From: a virus
Strand: one strand, 5' to 3'
Length of the DNA: 64,000 nucleotides
IMG/VR virus record: IMGVR_UViG_3300028840_008160
Coordinates: 248,001 to 312,000 of that record
Each line of letters begins with the position of its first letter. Position 1 is the first letter of the stretch. The notes beneath the pieces were generated by a model. The model was not told the DNA's origin and searched no databases. It worked only from the letters and a program-made list of their open reading frames with translations. The translations under genes were made by a program, and so were the position numbers. Positions 60,281 through 64,000 of the stretch are shown here, one piece after another.

Positions 60281-61440
60281 AGACAGCAATTTACGCTTTG
60301 TCAGCTGATCCAATTACATATGGCCATATCAATATTGTTGATCGAGCATTAGCAGTATTCGATAAAGTTGTTGTAGCTATTGGAAATAATCAGACCAAAA
60401 AGTATACGTTTACATTGGATGAGAGAGAACAACTTGCAAAAGCTGTTTTTTCTGGTAAAAAGTATGAAAATCGTATTGAGGTTGCATCATTTAGAGGCTT
60501 ATTAGTTGATTTTGCGTTTGAACAAAGCATCACGACGATCATTCGCGGTGTGCGAAATACGACTGATTTTACTTTTGAACAGGTGTTAAATGATGTTAAT
60601 CAGTCACAACGTCTTGGTGTAGACATTTATATACTTATAGCAGATCAAACATTGTCACATGTGAGTTCGAGTGCTGTTAAAGAATTACAAGCTAATTCTG
60701 GTAAGAATATTTTAGACTATGTACCTTTAGCAATCAAAGAAGCTTTAGAGATAAGAATAAGTAAACAATTTAGAATCGGGATTACTGGCTCAATTGGTGC
60801 TGGCAAATCATTTGTGTCTAAAAAATTGCGAAAGTATAATAATGATATTAAACATATCAATATCGATGATATTGGCAGATACATTGTTACTGAGTCACAA
60901 CATCCAATAGATGTTCGAACTAGAGAGCAATTAGCTAAAATGTTAAATCTTAGTTTACCGATGTCATTAGATACATTAACTAATTGCATCTTTGGCAATG
61001 CTAATGCATTGCATACATTTAATGAACTTATGCAGGAACCTATTTTATTGAAATTAAGACAACAATTATTTGGTCTTAAAGGCATTATACTTATCGAGTC
61101 TGCAATTTTCGCAGAAACTCATACATCTCATGTTGTCAACAATAATATGATATTAGTAAGCGCATCTAATGATGTTTGTTACGAACGACTTAAATCTAGA
61201 TACAAATTTTTAGCTGATATAAGTGATTCAAAAATAGATGAAGACATTGTACGCAGAATGAGTAGTCAATTTTGTACTGATGACAAACGACGTAGTTTAG
61301 AAGCTGACATCGCAAAAGCAGGACACGGAACAATTATTGATTTTTGTAATGATAAACCATATCAAAGTGATTTTGAAGATTTACTTGTGCGAGTTGAAAA
61401 ATTATCTAAATTGAAAATAACAGGTGATGTAAATGAGTAG
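60277..61440 (+). CDS. coaD-coaE: Bifunctional CoaD-CoaE fusion (last two steps of CoA synthesis)
   Basis: 387 residues. Residues 1-160 are phosphopantetheine adenylyltransferase: 'ALSADPITYGHINIVDRAL' with the T-x-G-H motif (14-17), 'FTLDEREQLAKAVF', 'IIRGVRNTTDFTFEQ' and 'LSHVSSSAVKEL'. From 165 on it is dephospho-CoA kinase: P-loop 'GITGSIGAGKSFVSKKL' (168-), 'HINIDDIGRYIV', 'GIILIESAIFAET', and a later Arg-rich lid. Together they turn 4'-phosphopantetheine into CoA. The order matches human COASY, but both domains look bacterial. Start overlaps the small gene before it. Confidence 0.85.
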   Translation: MKTAIYALSADPITYGHINIVDRALAVFDKVVVAIGNNQTKKYTFTLDEREQLAKAVFSGKKYENRIEVASFRGLLVDFAFEQSITTIIRGVRNTTDFTFEQVLNDVNQSQRLGVDIYILIADQTLSHVSSSAVKELQANSGKNILDYVPLAIKEALEIRISKQFRIGITGSIGAGKSFVSKKLRKYNNDIKHINIDDIGRYIVTESQHPIDVRTREQLAKMLNLSLPMSLDTLTNCIFGNANALHTFNELMQEPILLKLRQQLFGLKGIILIESAIFAETHTSHVVNNNMILVSASNDVCYERLKSRYKFLADISDSKIDEDIVRRMSSQFCTDDKRRSLEADIAKAGHGTIIDFCNDKPYQSDFEDLLVRVEKLSKLKITGDVNE

Positions 61441-61565
61441 TAATATTTTTAAATGTAAAAAAACATGGTTGGTCTTTATTTGTTCAAAAAGATAATTCGC
61501 GCCCTTGTAACATATATGCGTGTTTAGCTTGTAAAGAAGAAAAAGAAAAAAGAAAGAAGACCTTC
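61433..61565 (+). pseudogene. Frameshifted zinc-ribbon leader ahead of the HAD-like gene
   Basis: ATG 61433 overlaps the CoaD-CoaE stop and gives MSSNIFKCKK, then reaches an out-of-frame stop. Removing one A from the seven at 61457-61463 restores 'KCKKHGWSLFVQKDNSRPC', 'YACLACKEEKEKRKK', a four-Cys ribbon, running in frame into the ATG at 61566. So the original gene may have been a ribbon-HAD fusion, or a small gene whose stop was lost. Confidence 0.45.
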
Positions 61566-61958
61566 ATGAAATACGGTCTTGATTTTCATGGTGTTATAGA
61601 CACATTTCCACAGCAGTTTTGTGATTTTAGTCATACTATGGCTAAACAAGGTCATGAAATTCATGTCATTACTGGAAGCATGTTTAACGAGAAGTTCAAA
61701 GCTAAGTTAGATAGTTTTAATATTCATTATGACAAAATCTTTTCTGTGTCTAATTATTTGATTGCAGAACACAGAAAAGTCCATTTTTCTAGCCCTGACA
61801 ATCCATGGTTTGACGAAACCGAATGGCGACAACAAAAAGGGTTATATTGTAAACGTGAAAAGATTGATATGCATTTTGATGATGGAGAAGAGTATGCTCC
61901 ATATTTTGAACCACCAACAATATTTATGTTGGTAAAACCACCGATTGTAAGATCATGA
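61566..61958 (+). CDS. HAD-like phosphatase-family protein
   Basis: 130 residues. 'GLDFHGVIDTFP' matches HAD motif I (D-x-x-G-V/T), 'IHVITGSM' motif II, and 'MHFDDGEEYAPYF' the acidic motif IV. The motif-I Asp is present but the second acid is His, so catalytic activity is uncertain. Small HAD-like proteins of this type are common in phages. Overlaps smpB by four bases. Confidence 0.65.
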   Translation: MKYGLDFHGVIDTFPQQFCDFSHTMAKQGHEIHVITGSMFNEKFKAKLDSFNIHYDKIFSVSNYLIAEHRKVHFSSPDNPWFDETEWRQQKGLYCKREKIDMHFDDGEEYAPYFEPPTIFMLVKPPIVRS

Positions 61959-62389
61959 AAATTGTAGTTAATAACAGAAAGGCTTTTCATGACTACAGTG
62001 TGATTGACACGATCGAAGCCGGTATTGAATTGGTTGGCACAGAAGTCAAGTCAATTCGTGTAGGTAAAATCAACTTAATGGACAGTTATGCGCAATGCTT
62101 AAATGGTGAAGCTTACATCATACATTTGCATATCAGTCCATACAAACAAGGTTATGATAATCATGACCCATATCGAAAGCGCAAATTATTATTGCGCAAA
62201 CGTGAAATATCAAAATTGAAATCTGATATAGATCAGAAAGGTCTCACTCTAATTCCACTCAAAGTGTATTTTAAAGGACAACGTGTTAAGATTGAGTTGG
62301 GATTGTGTCGAGGCAAAAAGAAATATGACAAACGAGAATCGATCAGAGCAAAAGAAACAAAACGACAACTTTCTAGGTTAGGAGTTTGA
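61955..62389 (+). CDS. smpB: SsrA-binding protein SmpB
   Basis: 144 residues, full length for the family. 'NRKAFHDYSVIDTIEAGIEL', 'GTEVKSIRVGKINLMDSYA', 'HISPYKQG', 'PYRKRKLLLRKREI', 'GLTLIPLKVYF', and the basic tail 'KKKYDKRESIRAKETKRQL' all match SmpB. It binds tmRNA and fits its tRNA-like end into stalled ribosomes. No tmRNA gene is seen in the window, so it would work with the host's. Start overlaps the HAD-like gene (ATGA). Confidence 0.95.
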   Translation: MKIVVNNRKAFHDYSVIDTIEAGIELVGTEVKSIRVGKINLMDSYAQCLNGEAYIIHLHISPYKQGYDNHDPYRKRKLLLRKREISKLKSDIDQKGLTLIPLKVYFKGQRVKIELGLCRGKKKYDKRESIRAKETKRQLSRLGV

Positions 62390-62390
62390 T

Positions 62391-62594
62391 ATGCTTGGTA
62401 GAGTAGTTGTTTGGACAGTACTCGGTGGAAAAGGTTTCGCATTAGGGCCTATTTTGTTAGTAGGAGCTGCTGTTGGAGCATTACTTACTGGTTTTGGATA
62501 TTTAATGGGAAAAAAATCAGCAATAAATGAGTGTGAAGATGAAAACGAAGTCGAAGTTGACGATGACGACAATACACCTCACGGTATTGGTTAA
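62391..62594 (+). CDS. Small membrane protein with acidic tail
   Basis: 67 residues, TAGGAG upstream. One or two hydrophobic segments ('FALGPILLVGAAVGALLTGF') and an acidic C-terminus ('ECEDENEVEVDDDD'). Function unknown. Followed by a strong terminator. Confidence 0.65.
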   Translation: MLGRVVVWTVLGGKGFALGPILLVGAAVGALLTGFGYLMGKKSAINECEDENEVEVDDDDNTPHGIG

Positions 62595-62613
62595 ACGTTC
62601 GTCTCTGTATAGT

Positions 62614-62641
62614 ATGGCCGGATTTTCCGGCCATTTTTTTT
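62614..62641 (+). terminator. Strong rho-independent terminator
   Basis: ATGGCCGGA at 62614-62622 pairs with TCCGGCCAT at 62626-62634, then a T-run. Confidence 0.9.
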
Positions 62642-62674
62642 GATAACTACGACAATTAGATTGATTACTCTTCT

Positions 62675-62866
62675 ATGACATCAAAAGATGAATATGTAAA
62701 AGCAGCTGAAACTCGAATTGTCCAAACTGCAAAGCAAATTGGCGCAGAAATTCCTGCGTTTGTAAGAACTGCAATTTTGGTCGAGCTTAAAACTTTATAT
62801 GACATTGGACAAAGATCTGTTTCTGAAAGGAACGATTCAGATGCTACAACCTCTTCGATTGAATGA
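62675..62866 (+). CDS. Unknown 63-residue helical protein
   Basis: First gene after the terminator; no clear Shine-Dalgarno (GATTACTCTTCT upstream). 'AETRIVQTAKQIGAEIPAFV', then a Ser/Asp-rich tail. No family recognised. Overlaps the next gene by 26 bases. Confidence 0.5.
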   Translation: MTSKDEYVKAAETRIVQTAKQIGAEIPAFVRTAILVELKTLYDIGQRSVSERNDSDATTSSIE

Positions 62867-63095
62867 TCGCGCACTCAAGAATCTTGGGTTTGCAGATGAC
62901 GATATTCGAAATTTCTCTGAAATTGCTCGATGGGTTGATTTTGTCGAGACGATTGGCACTGGCACGAGTTTATCGAATGCTTTTAGAATTGTAGCTAAAG
63001 GTCGAGAAATGGCCGACAGAATTAGATCATTAAATTCATTATTAGAAAGACTTGGGATACCGAAAGTAGATGAAGCGTCAACGAGCGAACAATGA
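62841..63095 (+). CDS. Unknown 84-residue protein
   Basis: ATG 62841 behind AAAGGA; the longer frame from 62799 lies within the gene before. 'LKNLGFADDDIRNFSEIARW' and 'RIRSLNSLLERLGIPKV': helical, soluble. No family recognised. Confidence 0.55.
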   Translation: MLQPLRLNDRALKNLGFADDDIRNFSEIARWVDFVETIGTGTSLSNAFRIVAKGREMADRIRSLNSLLERLGIPKVDEASTSEQ

Positions 63096-63210
63096 GTGTT
63101 TATGTTAAATCCAGATATCAATATTGATAGTAACTCTACACGAAGAAACTGCTGAATAGATCAAATTTTGATAATATAACTATTTCTTTACGATTGAAGG
63201 TTAATGTTAA

Positions 63211-63486
63211 ATGAATGTGCCTCGCAAATGTAGTCTTTCAACAAATCACAGTCCAAAAGGTCGTAAAGCTCCTCACAAAGGTCATCCGAAAGGTCCGTGG
63301 CGATTTGAGAATGGGATGTCATTAAGTCAACGAATTACACAGATGAAAATTGATGAAGTTCTTAAAATACGTGCTTATGGATATAAATATAGAACTGTAT
63401 TCAAAATTGCTAAAGATCACGATTTTAAAATTGCTACTAGACTTGTTGGCGATGGTAAATATGTTAACATTTACAGACTTACTTGA
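63211..63486 (+). CDS. Basic 91-residue protein
   Basis: N-terminus rich in Lys, His, Pro and Gly ('SPKGRKAPHKGHPKGPWRFE'), then 'SLSQRITQMKIDEVLKIRAY'. Probably binds nucleic acid. GAAGG lies upstream. TAACTATTTC before the gene resembles the TGACTAT elements. Confidence 0.6.
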   Translation: MNVPRKCSLSTNHSPKGRKAPHKGHPKGPWRFENGMSLSQRITQMKIDEVLKIRAYGYKYRTVFKIAKDHDFKIATRLVGDGKYVNIYRLT

Positions 63487-63496
63487 AAACAAAAAT

Positions 63497-63592
63497 ATGA
63501 GTAAATATTCTTTGATACACGTGATTAACGACGACAAAGAATTTACAAAGTATTTTAACTGGCTATTTACACATGCAGAAAACGCATTTTGA
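63497..63592 (+). CDS. Small 31-residue ORF
   Basis: MSKYSLIHVINDDKEF start, 'YFNWLFTHAENAF' end. It lies between two better genes and overlaps the next by 20 bases. Weak ribosome site; listed because the spacing fits the cluster. Confidence 0.35.
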   Translation: MSKYSLIHVINDDKEFTKYFNWLFTHAENAF

Positions 63593-64000
63593 ACGATTTA
63601 AATCGTCACCATTTTGGTATTTGTTTGAAGATCAATTCAAACAATGCGAAATGTTTGACACTAATAAATATCCAATTTCTGAAGTTGCACTTTACAAAGT
63701 GTTTGCTCAAAATAGCACTAATTCATCACTTGATCTCTCATTAGCGATGCATTTATATCATGCATGGAAAGATGGTAATTTTTATGAGCTTACACCTGCT
63801 TTATGCGATGTTTTAACAAAAACTGAATATAGAGATGTTGACACACGATTTATTAGAGTGCCAGAAAGGTCAATGTATTTATCATTACCGAAAGGCAATG
63901 GTCTTGTTGTTCCTTGTAATCAAACAGGGCGATTACACAATGCTGAAGGTATTTATCTAACTTTTCTTGAATTTGAACAGCCATCAACAATTCTTCTAGG
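63573..64000 (+). CDS. Unknown protein, 3' partial
   Basis: ATG 63573; the frame is open to the window end (142 codons). 'SLAMHLYHAWKDGNFYELTP', 'FIRVPERSMYLSLPKGNGLV' and 'NAEGIYLTFLEFEQ'. Soluble, mixed fold; not recognised. The gene continues beyond the window. Confidence 0.6.
   Translation, partial: MQKTHFERFKSSPFWYLFEDQFKQCEMFDTNKYPISEVALYKVFAQNSTNSSLDLSLAMHLYHAWKDGNFYELTPALCDVLTKTEYRDVDTRFIRVPERSMYLSLPKGNGLVVPCNQTGRLHNAEGIYLTFLEFEQPSTILL

Noticed and set aside
1-64000. tRNA or tmRNA genes
   Set aside because: I looked for T-arm-like motifs and cloverleaf ends on both strands and found no convincing case; a covariance-model scan would settle this.
1-64000. Stop-codon reassignment (TAG or TGA)
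   Set aside because: TAG, TGA and TAA all end many genes at sensible places; only one internal TAG and one internal TGA were found.
1-64000. Integrase, transposase or attachment sites
   Set aside because: No integrase or transposase motif and no flanking direct repeats around the minus-strand cassettes were seen.

Overview
The window reads as a piece of a large tailed-phage (jumbo or huge phage) genome. The evidence is the visibly AT-rich DNA, about 100 mostly small genes packed almost entirely on the + strand, start/stop overlaps (ATGA, TAATG, TGATG) joining neighbours, short hairpin terminators, and cargo typical of big phages: RNA ligases, polynucleotide kinase-phosphatase, KptA, LemA-like, papain-like peptidases, a fibre-like protein, DUF7694 and DUF6165. 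No terminase, portal, major capsid protein, polymerase or integrase is seen, so the phage assignment is an inference. A secreted protein at 49.3-51.5 kb ends in what looks like a type IX secretion sorting domain, which points to an FCB-group host (Bacteroidota, Fibrobacterota or relatives).

Layout. 0-3.2 kb: histidine phosphatase, HD phosphohydrolase, KptA, aldo/keto reductase, SEC-C protein. 3.2-13.3 kb: a GC-rich structured intergenic region, then a tightly coupled five-gene operon (MoxR-type AAA+, unknown, zincin-vWA, Hsp90-like ATPase, giant GHKL membrane protein). 13.4-17.8 kb: RNA repair (HNH-RNA ligase, PNKP) and a release-factor-like protein. 17.8-28 kb: holin-like protein, proteins with a shared N-terminal motif, ParB-like, class II aldolase, and a fibre with beta-helix and FN3-like modules. 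28-32.2 kb: the only minus-strand genes (glycosyltransferase with DUF6165; FN3-like module with STAS) among small + strand genes. 32.3-45 kb: LemA pair, papain-like peptidase, cupin, second RNA ligase, GNAT, an alpha-CTD-like protein and many unknowns. 45-51.5 kb: AAA+ ATPase, Myb-like DNA-binding protein, a tandem repeat, and the secreted FCB-type protein. 51.6-58.8 kb: second papain-like peptidase, more motif-bearing proteins, deoxyribosyltransferase-like protein, thioredoxin. 59-64 kb: two-domain class II aldolase, a CoaD-CoaE fusion, HAD-like protein, SmpB and small genes.

The main new signal is a short N-terminal peptide, roughly M-[KRN]-H-x-A-x-I-Q-x-E-F-x-K-x-A, at the start of 12 otherwise unrelated genes. 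Its core (TEFLKEA) resembles the T4 capsid-targeting sequence (QEFIAEA), which sends internal proteins into the prohead and is then cleaved. If it works the same way, the window encodes a dozen cargo proteins for packaging in the head, including an aldo/keto reductase. Many also carry a second module (WDDLTYEEQK, then YL-x-RHP-x-SKR).

Other highlights are the AAA+/zincin-vWA/dual Hsp90-like operon, a bifunctional CoA-biosynthesis enzyme, an RNA-repair and ribosome-rescue set (KptA, PNKP, two ligases, RF-like, SmpB), and Shine-Dalgarno sequences buried in hairpins. Six genes are interrupted by single indels or nonsense codons, three of the indels in A-runs. These could be real decay or consensus errors.
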